A stretch of DNA of 64,000 bases from Sinomonas cyclohexanicum (lineage in GTDB: Bacteria > Actinomycetota > Actinomycetes > Actinomycetales > Micrococcaceae), in NCBI RefSeq assembly GCF_020886775.1, contig NZ_AP024525.1:1302001-1366000 (forward strand), read 5' to 3'. Position numbers and translations under genes: made by a program. The notes beneath the pieces are model-generated. The model was not told where the DNA came from. It worked only from the letters and a program-made list of their open reading frames with translations, and made no database searches. This document shows, in pieces, positions 51,287 to 60,002 of the stretch (positions are counted from its first letter, which is position 1; each line of letters opens with the position of its first letter).

Positions 51287-52561
51287 GTGTCGGAGCAGGA
51301 ATCCGGGCAGGAATCGGTGTCGGGGAAGAAGTCCCCTGACCGCAAGAAGCTGGGCAAAGGCGGCAAGATCGCCATCCTGGTCGCGATCCTTGCTGTCCTT
51401 GGCATCGGCGGCACGTTTGCCGCGATGGGGCCGCTGCAGGCCTCGCCGATCAGCTCGGAGGCGGCCTCGCCCCTGCGCAGCCAGCCCGGCACCGCGTTCC
51501 CGGTCGTCAAGCCCGCCACGGTCACGGCGGTCCCTGCCACAGGGGCTAAGGAGGTCAATCCGGCGGCCCCGGTCACCGTGACGGTGGCCAACGGCACGAT
51601 CGACAACGTGAGCCTGCGCTCGGCATCCGGCCAGGATGTCGAGGGCACGCTCGGCGCCGCGCGCAGCGAGTGGACCTCGGGCGGGCAGCTCGCCTTCAAC
51701 ACGTCCTACACCCTCAGCTACACGGCGCTCGACGCCGCCGGCCGCACCACGAGCAGTACGTCGACCTTCACGACCGTCTCGACCAAGAACGAGGCGGACG
51801 CGGCGATGTACCCGCTCGACGGCATGAGCGTCGGCGTGGCCCAGCCCATCCAGCTCACGTTCAGCGAGCCCGTGACGAACAAGAAGGCCGTCGAGAAGGC
51901 GATCACGATCACCTCGTCCTCGGGCCAGCCCGGAGCCTTCCACTGGTTCAGCGACACGATGGTGCGCTACCGGCCTGAGGCCTTCTGGGCCGCGAACAGC
52001 ACGATCACCGTCAAGATGGACCTCTTCGGCGTGGATCTGGGCAACGGCCAGATCGGGAACTTCACGAAGACCAACACCGTGCACATCGGCGACAAGCGCA
52101 CTGCTGTGGCCGATGCGAAGGCCCACACCTTCACCGCCTACATCAACGACAAGCCGGTGCAGACGTGGCCGGCCACCCTGGGCGACGAGCGCTTCCCGTC
52201 GGCCCGCGGCTACCTCGTGCTCATGGAGAAGCAGCGGCGCGCCCACTTCGTCGCAGCGTCGATCGGCCTCAAGCCAGGCGACCCTGCCAACTACGGCGAG
52301 CTCGACGTCGAGTACGCCACGCGCCTCACGCCGAGCGGCGAGTTCATCCACCAGGCCACGGACAACGCCCTGCCGTACCTGGGGCAGGTGAACCTCTCCC
52401 ACGGCTGCATCGGCCTCGGTCCGGACGGCGCGGCATGGGTCTTCAACAACATGACCAGCGGCGACGTCGTCCAGATCATCAACACGGACGGCGACTACGC
52501 CAACTTCGACGACGGATTCGGCGACTGGAACATCCCGTGGGCCCAGTACGCCAATGGATAA
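51287..52561 (+). CDS. L,D-transpeptidase with Ig-like domains
   Basis: A 424-aa enzyme making 3-3 crosslinks in peptidoglycan. It has a basic N-terminus, a signal-anchor helix (about 26-46), two Ig-like beta domains (about 75-290) as in mycobacterial LdtMt, and a YkuD catalytic domain with the nucleophile Cys374 in SHGCIGL (371-377) and the upstream catalytic His in GEFIHQ. It has no lipobox Cys. GTG start after GCAGAGGGGAC. The variant Gly after HGCI instead of Arg/Asn is a minor departure from the common motif. Confidence 0.9.
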   Translation: MSEQESGQESVSGKKSPDRKKLGKGGKIAILVAILAVLGIGGTFAAMGPLQASPISSEAASPLRSQPGTAFPVVKPATVTAVPATGAKEVNPAAPVTVTVANGTIDNVSLRSASGQDVEGTLGAARSEWTSGGQLAFNTSYTLSYTALDAAGRTTSSTSTFTTVSTKNEADAAMYPLDGMSVGVAQPIQLTFSEPVTNKKAVEKAITITSSSGQPGAFHWFSDTMVRYRPEAFWAANSTITVKMDLFGVDLGNGQIGNFTKTNTVHIGDKRTAVADAKAHTFTAYINDKPVQTWPATLGDERFPSARGYLVLMEKQRRAHFVAASIGLKPGDPANYGELDVEYATRLTPSGEFIHQATDNALPYLGQVNLSHGCIGLGPDGAAWVFNNMTSGDVVQIINTDGDYANFDDGFGDWNIPWAQYANG

Positions 52562-52673
52562 CGCTTCGGCCACACGTGGGCGCAGCTGCCCGATAAGTGC
52601 CGGGACCACAGGGTAGCGTTGACCCAGACCCTGCACACGCCAGGCCCATGGGGGGCCATTACTGGACGGTGAC

Positions 52674-53672
52674 ATGTTGACCGACAAGAAACCCGGATCG
52701 GAGCCCGGGGCCGATTTCGACGAGTCCCAGGACAGCGACGAACCGGCCTTCGAGTGGATGAACAAGGCAGATGGCCCCGCCGCCGCGCCGGCTCCCGGAC
52801 CGGAGGAGCCCCACAAGGACCCCGTCCCGACGGGCGCCCTCAACGTGCGCCCACCCCAGGACGAGGTCGAGCGGCGTCGGGCGGAGCGTGACGCCGTGGC
52901 GCGGTCCAAGCCGGTGGGGCCGCGCATCGTCCAGGTGCTCATGGCGATCCTGCTGCCGTTCCTGCTGCTCATCGCGGCCGTCCGACTGGTCGCGAGCCCC
53001 GTGTTCCTGTGGATCGAGTACTACCGGCCGGGTTTCCCCGGAGACGGCTACGGGTTCACGACCGACGACCGCCTCACGTACGGCTCGTACGCCGTGGACT
53101 ACCTCGCGAACCTCGCCGGTCCGCGGTACCTCGGCGACCTTGTCTTCCCCTCGGGCGACCACCTCTTCACCGCCGGGGAGGTCAGCCACATGGCGGACGT
53201 CAAGGGAGTGGTCCTCGCCGCCTACGGCGCCGGGCTCATCCTGCTGGTCTTCTTCGTGTTCGCGTTCTTCGGCCTGCGCAAGACCAAGGGCGCGTTCGCG
53301 AGGGGCCTGTTTGCGGGCGCCTTCGTCACGATCGGCATCATCGCGGCCCTCGCGATCCTCGCGGCCCTCGGCTGGCAGCAGTTCTTCACGGACTTCCACG
53401 AGATCTTCTTCGCGAACGGGACGTGGACGTTCCGCCTCGAGGACACGCTCATCCGGCTCTTCCCGAGCCAGTTCTGGATCGATTCGGCCCTCGTGATCGG
53501 GGTGCTCGTGGCTCTTGTGGCGAGCCTCCTCGTGATCTTCTGCTGGCCGACGCAGCGCCGGCGGGCCCGGCGGCTGGCCGCCGGCGAGGGACGTGCACCC
53601 CAGACAGAGGGGACCGAGGCGGGCGCGCCGTCGGTGAACCCCGCCCGGAAGGACGCGGCTCAGTCCGAGTAG
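52674..53672 (+). CDS. TIGR01906 family integral membrane protein
   Basis: A 332-aa protein with an acidic/Pro-rich cytosolic N-terminus (about 85 residues), four transmembrane helices, and a conserved loop between the first two with HMADVKGV and YGSYAVDYLAN. Mostly found in Firmicutes and actinobacteria; function unknown. Its 3' end overlaps the opposing acyl-CoA synthetase gene by 13 nt. Confidence 0.8.
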   Translation: MLTDKKPGSEPGADFDESQDSDEPAFEWMNKADGPAAAPAPGPEEPHKDPVPTGALNVRPPQDEVERRRAERDAVARSKPVGPRIVQVLMAILLPFLLLIAAVRLVASPVFLWIEYYRPGFPGDGYGFTTDDRLTYGSYAVDYLANLAGPRYLGDLVFPSGDHLFTAGEVSHMADVKGVVLAAYGAGLILLVFFVFAFFGLRKTKGAFARGLFAGAFVTIGIIAALAILAALGWQQFFTDFHEIFFANGTWTFRLEDTLIRLFPSQFWIDSALVIGVLVALVASLLVIFCWPTQRRRARRLAAGEGRAPQTEGTEAGAPSVNPARKDAAQSE

Positions 53673-55537
53673 AGCTCCTCGAGGGCTTCGGGGACGGAAT
53701 CGATCAGGCGCTGCCGCCGCAGCTTGAGCGACGGGGTGAGGTCTCCGTCCTCGAGCGTGAGCTCCCGGGGGAGCACCACGATGCGCCGGATGGACTCGGC
53801 GCGGGAGACGCTGGCGTTGGCCGCGTCCACCGCCCGTTGGAGCTCGGCGAGCACGTCGGGATCGGACGCGGCGTCCGCGATGCTCAGCACGCGGCCGCGG
53901 CGCCGTGCCCACGAGCTCAGCTGGTCGCCGTCGAGCGCTACGAGCGCACCCACGAAGGGCCGGCCCTCGCCCACAACCACGGCGTGGGCGATGAGTTCGG
54001 ATTCCTGCAGGGCCTCCTCGAGCGGACCGGGCACCACGTTCTTCCCGCCGGCCGTCACGAGGATGTCCTTGAGGCGGCCGGTGAGGGTGAGGAAGCCGTC
54101 GGCGTCGAGCGATCCGAGGTCGCCGGTGGCGAAGTAGCCGTCGGGGCGGAACGCCTCGTTCGCGGCAGCGCTCGAGGCCGTGTACCCGCGGATCACGCCG
54201 ATGCCCTTGACGAGGACCTCCCCGTTCGCCGCGATGCGGACCGACGTGCCGGGCACGGGCCGTCCCACCGTGCCGATCCGCGTCGCGGCGGGGGTGTTGA
54301 CGGTGCATGGGGCGGTGGTCTCGGTGAGCCCGTAGCCCTCGAGGACCGTGAGCCCGGCTCCGCGGAAGAAGTGCGCGAGGGTGGGGCTCAGGGCGCTCCC
54401 GCCCGAGACGATGGTGGACACCTGGCCGCCGAACGCCGCCCGGAGCCGACCGTACACGAGCCTCTCGAACACGGCGTGCCGCAGGCGCAGCCTGCGGCCC
54501 GGACCCTCGCCGCGGCCGGCGGCCTCGTCGTCGAGCGCCCTCGAGTAGTCGCGCGCGGTGGCGGCGGCGCGCTCGAACAGGGAGCGCCGCACGCCCTCGG
54601 CGCGCTCTTGGGCTGACGCGTAGACCTTCTCAAACACCCGCGGCACGGCCAGCAGGAAGGTCGGGCGGAACGTCGCGAGGTCGGCCAGGAGGGTCGACTG
54701 GCGGGAGTGCCCCACCGTCACTCCCGCTGCCACGCACGTGACCTGGACGGCACGGGCCAGGACGTGGGCGAGCGGGAGGAACATGAGGGTGCGTGCGCCG
54801 GGCCCGACGACCTCGGGAAGGTGGGCCTGGAGGTTCACCGCGAGCAGCGCGAGGTTGGCATGGGTGATCTCGCAGCCCTTGGGACGCCCCGTCGTCCCCG
54901 ACGTGTACACGAGGGTCGCAAGGGAATCGAGGCGGGCCGCGGAACGGTGCCGTTCGAGTTCCTGGTCGGAGACTCCGAGGCCCGGTCCGGACAGCGAGAG
55001 GAGTGTGGAGCCGGTGCCGTCCTGGGTCATGACGGTCACGGGGAGCCACGTGGTGGCCAGCTCGGGGGTGGAGCCGATGACGTCCTGGACGGCGAGGGCG
55101 AGGTGGCTGTTCTCGACGAAGACGCGGCGCGCGCCGGAGTCCGCGAGGATGTAGGCGATCTGCGACGGCGAGGAGGTCTCATAGATGGGCACCGGAACGC
55201 CGCCGGCGTACCAGACGGCGAAATCGGTCAGCGCCCAGGAGTAGCTCGAGGCGGAGACGATCGCGACGCGGTCGCCGGCGTCGAGGCCGCTCGCGATGAG
55301 CCCCTTGGCAAGTGCCTTCACCTCGCGGCGGAACTGGTCGGCGCTGACGTGATCCCATCCGGTATCGGTTCGCACCGAGAAGAGCTCGGCGTCAGGAGTG
55401 GCAGCGGCCCGCGATTCGAGGAGGTCGGTGACGTTGGAGCTCGGGGGGAGCGCGGTGAGGAGTTCGGCGGCAGCCTCCGCTGGCGCCGGACGCTGGGTGG
55501 GTCCGGGGGTGGGTCCAGACTCCGGTTCGCCGCTCAT
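53660..55537 (-). CDS. Long-chain fatty-acid-CoA ligase (AMP-forming), FadD15-like
   Basis: A 625-aa adenylate-forming enzyme activating fatty acids to acyl-CoA. The P-loop-like motif YTSGTTGRPKG, the YGLTETTA A5 motif, YFATGDLG (A7) and the core GRLKDILVTAGGKNV (A8/A10 region) are complete. The domain order and the ending resemble M. tuberculosis FadD15. ATG at 55537 has GGAGGAG 7 nt upstream. Monocistronic. Confidence 0.92.
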   Translation of the reverse strand: MSGEPESGPTPGPTQRPAPAEAAAELLTALPPSSNVTDLLESRAAATPDAELFSVRTDTGWDHVSADQFRREVKALAKGLIASGLDAGDRVAIVSASSYSWALTDFAVWYAGGVPVPIYETSSPSQIAYILADSGARRVFVENSHLALAVQDVIGSTPELATTWLPVTVMTQDGTGSTLLSLSGPGLGVSDQELERHRSAARLDSLATLVYTSGTTGRPKGCEITHANLALLAVNLQAHLPEVVGPGARTLMFLPLAHVLARAVQVTCVAAGVTVGHSRQSTLLADLATFRPTFLLAVPRVFEKVYASAQERAEGVRRSLFERAAATARDYSRALDDEAAGRGEGPGRRLRLRHAVFERLVYGRLRAAFGGQVSTIVSGGSALSPTLAHFFRGAGLTVLEGYGLTETTAPCTVNTPAATRIGTVGRPVPGTSVRIAANGEVLVKGIGVIRGYTASSAAANEAFRPDGYFATGDLGSLDADGFLTLTGRLKDILVTAGGKNVVPGPLEEALQESELIAHAVVVGEGRPFVGALVALDGDQLSSWARRRGRVLSIADAASDPDVLAELQRAVDAANASVSRAESIRRIVVLPRELTLEDGDLTPSLKLRRQRLIDSVPEALEELYSD

Positions 55538-55628
55538 GTGCACTCCTCCACTGCGCTCCTGTGGTGCTGGCCGTCCCCCCGTCCCATCCTGCCATCTCGC
55601 CCCCGCGATCTCGCCTTACGGCTGGCGC

Positions 55629-57287
55629 CTATGTCCAGCTCGGCATCCACAGGCGCAGGCGCCACTCGATGTAAGGGATCGGCTCCGCCGTCCAGATCGG
55701 CATGAGGTACGCGGAGATCACAAGGGCGGCGAGCACGAAGACGCCCACAGCGAGGAACCCGGTCTGGCGACGGCCGGGAGAGTCCGTGGGCCGCCCGAGG
55801 AGGAGCCCCAGGACCATCGCGAGGGCCAGCACGAGGAATGGCTCGAACGAGACCGCGTAGAACGCGAACATCGTGCGGTCCGGGTACATGAACCACGGAA
55901 GGTAGCCGGCGGCGACGCCCGCAAGGATCGCGCCCGCGCGCCAGTCGCGGCGGCCGGCCCACAGGAGCACGAGCACGGCGAGGGCAAAGGTCCCCGCCCA
56001 CCAGATGAGCGGGTTGCCCACAGACAGCACCGCCGAGGAGCAGTGCTGCACCCCGCACACGCCGGCCGGCTCGGTGTAGTAGAACGAGACGGGCCGGCCC
56101 TGCAGGAGCCAGCTCCAGGGGCTCGAGGCGTACGGGTGGGGGGTGGACAGCCCGTTGTGGAAGGCGTAAGCCTCCTGATGGTAGTGCGCGAGGGATCGCA
56201 GCGACGCGGGAACCCAGTTCCAGGCGGGATCCGGGTTCGCCTCCGCCCAATGGCGGTACAAGCCGTTGTCGGACAGGAACCAGCCCGTCCAGGAGGCCAA
56301 GTACACCGCGCCGGCGGTCACGAGGATGCTCGCCGCAGCGAGCGGGGCGTCACGCAGGACGGCGGCGGCGAACCATGAGCGCACCCCCGCCTCGCGTCTC
56401 GCCCCCGCATCCCACAGGACGCTCATGATCCCGAACACCGCGATGAACGCGAGCGCGGACCACTTGACACCGACCGCGAGGCCCAGGCACACGCCAGCGG
56501 CGATCCGCCACCACCGCACGCCGAGCCACGGGCCCGTCACGAGCGCCGTCGGGCGTATCCTCCCGTCCGGACCGGCGAGCTTCCCGAGTCGGGCGGCGAG
56601 GCGGCGCCGGGCGTCGTCGCGGTCCAAGAGGAGGGCGCAGAAGGCCGCGAGGATCCAGAAGGAGAGGAAGATGTCCAGGATCCCGGTGCGCGAGAGGACC
56701 AGGTGGTGGCCGTCGATCGCGAGGAGCACTCCGGCGGCCGCCGCGAGCGTGTGCGAGCGGAACAGCCGGCGGGCGGCCCACGCCGTCATCATCACCGAGA
56801 GGGTGCCGACCAGCGCCGCCGAGAACCGCCACCCGAAGGAGCTCCCGGGGCCGAACAGGGCCATGCCGAACGCGATCATCCACTTGCCGACGGGCGGGTG
56901 GACCACGTACTCGGGCGACGCGAGGAGCCCGGACATGTCGCCGTTGACGAAGAGGTCGTTCGCGTTCTCGCTCCAGGCCCGCTCTACCCCCGAGACGAGG
57001 AACGAGTAGGCGTCCTTGACGTAGTAGGTCTCGTCGAAGATGAGCGCGTGCGGCCGGTCGAGCTGCCAGAAGCGCAGGACGCCGGCGATGAGCCCCACCG
57101 CGACCGGGATGAGCCACGCGAGCAGCCGGTCCCGGCGGTCCGCGTCCCGCCACCGGGTGCTCTGGCCGAGGAGCCGCTCGCGCAGCGACTGCGCAGGGTC
57201 CTTGGCAGCGCTGGCCGGGTCGAGGAGCCGGGGGCGCGCTGAGTTCCAGCTGCGCACGTGCGCACGGGTCTGGGTCGGGGTGGCCAT
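55629..57287 (-). CDS. Protein O-mannosyltransferase (GT39)
   Basis: A 552-aa integral membrane enzyme that transfers mannose from a polyprenyl phosphate donor to Ser/Thr of exported proteins. The catalytic acidic pair lies in the first loop, LIFDETYYVKDAYSFL, with VHPPVGKW in the next; about ten hydrophobic segments follow. Matches Rv1002c (Pmt), which is also divergent from the rsmI homologue Rv1003. ATG at 57287, 8 nt after a TAGCAT -10 (minus strand, 57296-57301). Confidence 0.92.
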   Translation of the reverse strand: MATPTQTRAHVRSWNSARPRLLDPASAAKDPAQSLRERLLGQSTRWRDADRRDRLLAWLIPVAVGLIAGVLRFWQLDRPHALIFDETYYVKDAYSFLVSGVERAWSENANDLFVNGDMSGLLASPEYVVHPPVGKWMIAFGMALFGPGSSFGWRFSAALVGTLSVMMTAWAARRLFRSHTLAAAAGVLLAIDGHHLVLSRTGILDIFLSFWILAAFCALLLDRDDARRRLAARLGKLAGPDGRIRPTALVTGPWLGVRWWRIAAGVCLGLAVGVKWSALAFIAVFGIMSVLWDAGARREAGVRSWFAAAVLRDAPLAAASILVTAGAVYLASWTGWFLSDNGLYRHWAEANPDPAWNWVPASLRSLAHYHQEAYAFHNGLSTPHPYASSPWSWLLQGRPVSFYYTEPAGVCGVQHCSSAVLSVGNPLIWWAGTFALAVLVLLWAGRRDWRAGAILAGVAAGYLPWFMYPDRTMFAFYAVSFEPFLVLALAMVLGLLLGRPTDSPGRRQTGFLAVGVFVLAALVISAYLMPIWTAEPIPYIEWRLRLWMPSWT

Positions 57288-57329
57288 CCTGCCCCATGCT
57301 ACCGGGGCGCGCTGGCGTAGGCTGGAGCG

Positions 57330-58304
57330 GTGCAGCCGCCCGAGACCACCGCCGATCCCGCCCGAGATTCCGCCGATCACGACGGTGCTCATCCCGACGC
57401 TGCTGACCACGACGGTGCTGACCACGACGTGGCCGCGCACGACGGCGGCACGCGCCTCGCGCCGTCGGCCGCGGGCGGGGCGGTGGTCCTCGCGGCGACG
57501 CCGATCGGCAACCTCGGCGACGCGAGCCGTCGCCTCATCGAGCTCCTTGGCGAGGCGGACATCATCGCGGCCGAGGACACGCGGCGACTGTCGCGCCTCG
57601 TGCACGGACTGGGCGTGCAGCCGCGCGGGCGGGTGCTCAGCTACCACGAGCACAACGAGTCCGCGAAGACGCCGGAGCTGCTCGAAGCGGTGGCGGGAGG
57701 GGCGACCGTCCTCCTCGTCACCGACGCCGGGATGCCCGCCGTGTCGGACCCGGGATTCCGGCTCGTGGAGGCCGCAGTAGCACAGGGCCTGACCGTGACG
57801 GCGGTGCCCGGCCCCTCGGCGGTGCTCACGGCGCTCGCGCTTTCCGGACTCCCCACCGACCGGTTCTGCTTCGAGGGCTTCCTGCCCCGCAAGGCGGGGG
57901 AACGGGCCTCGCGGCTCGCGGAACTGCGCGCGGAGCGGCGCACCATGGTCTTCTTCGAGGCCCCCCACCGGTTGGCCGTCATGCTGCGTGCCCTGGCCGA
58001 GGCGTTCGGGGACGGCCGGCGCCTGGCGGTGTGCCGCGAGCTCACCAAGACCTACGAGGAGGTCCTGCGCGGGGGCGCCGCCGAGCTCGCCGCGTGGGCA
58101 GAGGGAAACCAGGTGCGCGGTGAGATCGCGATCGTCGCCGAGGGCGCGCCCGAGTCTGCTCCGGCACGTCCCGAGGACCTCGTGGCCGAGGTCCAGTCCC
58201 TCGTGGCATCGGGGGCTCGCCTGAAGGACGCGGTCGCGGTGGTCGCGGAGGGCTCAGGAGCGAGCAAGCGGGAGCTGTACGCCGCCGTCGTCGCCGCGCG
58301 CTAG
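57330..58304 (+). CDS. rsmI: 16S rRNA (cytidine1402-2'-O)-methyltransferase with His/Asp-rich N-terminus
   Basis: Methylates C1402 in the ribosomal decoding centre. The tetrapyrrole-methylase-fold core starts near residue 50: VLAATPIGNLGDASRRLIE, AAEDTRRLSRL, SYHEHNE, DAGMPAVSDPG. The C-terminal SKRELYAAV helix is typical. The first about 48 residues are a biased extension full of His, Asp and Ala with repeated DHDGA units and are not part of the enzyme fold. Start GTG at 57330 with TAGGCT (57318-57323) 6 nt upstream: leaderless. Confidence 0.92.
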   Translation: MQPPETTADPARDSADHDGAHPDAADHDGADHDVAAHDGGTRLAPSAAGGAVVLAATPIGNLGDASRRLIELLGEADIIAAEDTRRLSRLVHGLGVQPRGRVLSYHEHNESAKTPELLEAVAGGATVLLVTDAGMPAVSDPGFRLVEAAVAQGLTVTAVPGPSAVLTALALSGLPTDRFCFEGFLPRKAGERASRLAELRAERRTMVFFEAPHRLAVMLRALAEAFGDGRRLAVCRELTKTYEEVLRGGAAELAAWAEGNQVRGEIAIVAEGAPESAPARPEDLVAEVQSLVASGARLKDAVAVVAEGSGASKRELYAAVVAAR

Positions 58305-58340
58305 TGCGAAGAGAAACCGCGGAATCACGCGGAAGTCAGT

Positions 58341-58362
58341 TGTGCACTTGCACAGGTGTAAT
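58341..58362. promoter_or_regulatory. Palindrome and -10 element before the aldehyde dehydrogenase gene
   Basis: TGTGCA-CT-TGCACA (58341-58354) is a perfect inverted repeat ending 2 bp before a TGTAAT -10 (58357-58362). A protein bound there would cover the spacer and -35 region. The factor is unknown. The 164-bp gap contains no gene. Confidence 0.45.
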
Positions 58363-58468
58363 GCGTCACAGTCGTTCGGGTCAGCATGGACACCCGTAGG
58401 GCCGGGGGCCTAGCGTGGAGGGAGTCCATCCACGCTCGACGCCGAGCGTGCGCCCTGAAGGAGTCGAC

Positions 58469-59962
58469 GTGTCTGAGACCACCGCTGTCACCCCCGAGCG
58501 CGAGCAGGAACTGCTTGCTAAAGTCCCCACCGGCCTGCTGATCAACGGCGAATGGCGCGAGGCCACGGGCGGGAAGAAGTTCGCGGTCGAGGACCCCGCG
58601 ACCGGCAAGACGCTGCTCGAGATCGCGGACGGCACGAGCGAGGACGCCGTCGCCGCGCTTGACGCCGCCGACGCCGCCCAGGCCGCGTGGGCCCGTACCG
58701 CTCCCCGCGAGCGTGGCGAGATCCTCCGCCGCGCCTTCGACCTCGTGACCGAGCGCGCCGAGGACTTCGCCCTGCTCATGACCCTCGAGATGGGCAAGCC
58801 GCTGTCCGAGTCCCGCGGCGAGGTCACGTACGGCGCCGAGTTCCTCCGCTGGTTCTCGGAAGAGGCCGTGCGGGACTACGGCCGCTACCTGACCACTCCC
58901 GAGGGCAAGAACAAGATCCTCGTCCAGCGCAAGCCCGTCGGCCCGGCGCTGCTCATCACGCCGTGGAACTTCCCGCTCGCGATGGCGACCCGCAAGGTCG
59001 GCCCCGCGCTCGCGGCAGGCTGCACGGCCATCATCAAGCCGGCGAAGTTCACGCCGCTCACCACACAGCTGTTCGCCTCCGTCCTCGTCGAGGCCGGTGT
59101 TCCGGCCGGCGTCGTCAACGTTGTCTCGTCGTCGTCGGCGTCGAGCATCTCCGGGCCCCTCATGAAGGATTCGCGCCTGCGGAAGGTCTCATTCACGGGG
59201 TCGACGCCGGTGGGCCAGCGCCTGCTCGCCGACGCCGCGCAGAACGTGCTGCGCACCTCGATGGAGCTGGGCGGCAACGCCCCGTTCATCGTGTTCGAGG
59301 ACGCGGACCTGGACAAGGCCGTCGAGGGGGCCATGGCCGCCAAGATGCGCAACATGGGCGAGGCCTGCACGGCGGCGAACCGATTCCTCGTCCAGGAGTC
59401 GGTGGCCGAGGAGTTCACCTCGAAGTTCGCCGCCGCGATGGCCGCGCTCAAGCCGGGCCGTGGCACCGACGCCGGCTCGAACGTGGGCCCGCTCATCGAC
59501 GGGGGTGCCCGCAAGGACGTCCACGCGCTCGTGACGGAGGCTGTCTCCTCGGGCGCGACGGTCGCCACGGGTGGCGGCCTGGTCGATGGCGACGGCTACT
59601 TCTACCAGCCGACCGTCCTTGCGAACGTCCCGAACGACGCCGAGATCCTCCGCAACGAGATCTTCGGCCCCGTGGCCCCGGTGACGACGTTCGCCACCGA
59701 GGAGGACGCCATCCGCCTCGCGAACGCGAGCGAGTACGGCCTCGCCTCGTACCTGTACACCAAGGACTACGCGCGCATGTTCCGCGTTGCCGAGCAGATC
59801 GAGTTCGGCATGGTCGGGTTCAACGCGGGCGTTATCTCCAACGCGGCGGCCCCGTTCGGCGGCGTCAAGCAGTCGGGCCTGGGCCGCGAGGGCGGCGCCG
59901 AGGGCATCGAGGAGTACACGACGGTGCAGTACATCGGCATCGCGGACCCCTACGCCCAGTAG
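58469..59962 (+). CDS. NAD(P)-dependent succinate-semialdehyde dehydrogenase family enzyme
   Basis: A 497-aa aldehyde dehydrogenase. Catalytic Cys300 (GEACTAANRF), Glu266 (MELGGNAP), Asn167 (PWNFPLA) and the C-terminal GGVKQSGLGREGG are intact. The PWNFPLAMATRKVGPALAAGC and SGLGREGGAEGIEEY patterns are close to GabD, so succinate semialdehyde is the best guess, feeding GABA carbon into the citric acid cycle. GTG has GAAGGAG 5 nt upstream. No GABA aminotransferase gene is adjacent. Confidence 0.88.
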   Translation: MSETTAVTPEREQELLAKVPTGLLINGEWREATGGKKFAVEDPATGKTLLEIADGTSEDAVAALDAADAAQAAWARTAPRERGEILRRAFDLVTERAEDFALLMTLEMGKPLSESRGEVTYGAEFLRWFSEEAVRDYGRYLTTPEGKNKILVQRKPVGPALLITPWNFPLAMATRKVGPALAAGCTAIIKPAKFTPLTTQLFASVLVEAGVPAGVVNVVSSSSASSISGPLMKDSRLRKVSFTGSTPVGQRLLADAAQNVLRTSMELGGNAPFIVFEDADLDKAVEGAMAAKMRNMGEACTAANRFLVQESVAEEFTSKFAAAMAALKPGRGTDAGSNVGPLIDGGARKDVHALVTEAVSSGATVATGGGLVDGDGYFYQPTVLANVPNDAEILRNEIFGPVAPVTTFATEEDAIRLANASEYGLASYLYTKDYARMFRVAEQIEFGMVGFNAGVISNAAAPFGGVKQSGLGREGGAEGIEEYTTVQYIGIADPYAQ

Positions 59963-60002
59963 ACCCCCCCAGGCGACCGCTCGGCAGGTCGTGTGGAGGG
60001 GG

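Noticed and set aside
58341-58354. Third CRP/GlxR site before the aldehyde dehydrogenase gene
   Set aside because: TGTGCA-CT-TGCACA lacks the TGTGA-N6-TCACA spacing; it is kept only as an unassigned palindrome.
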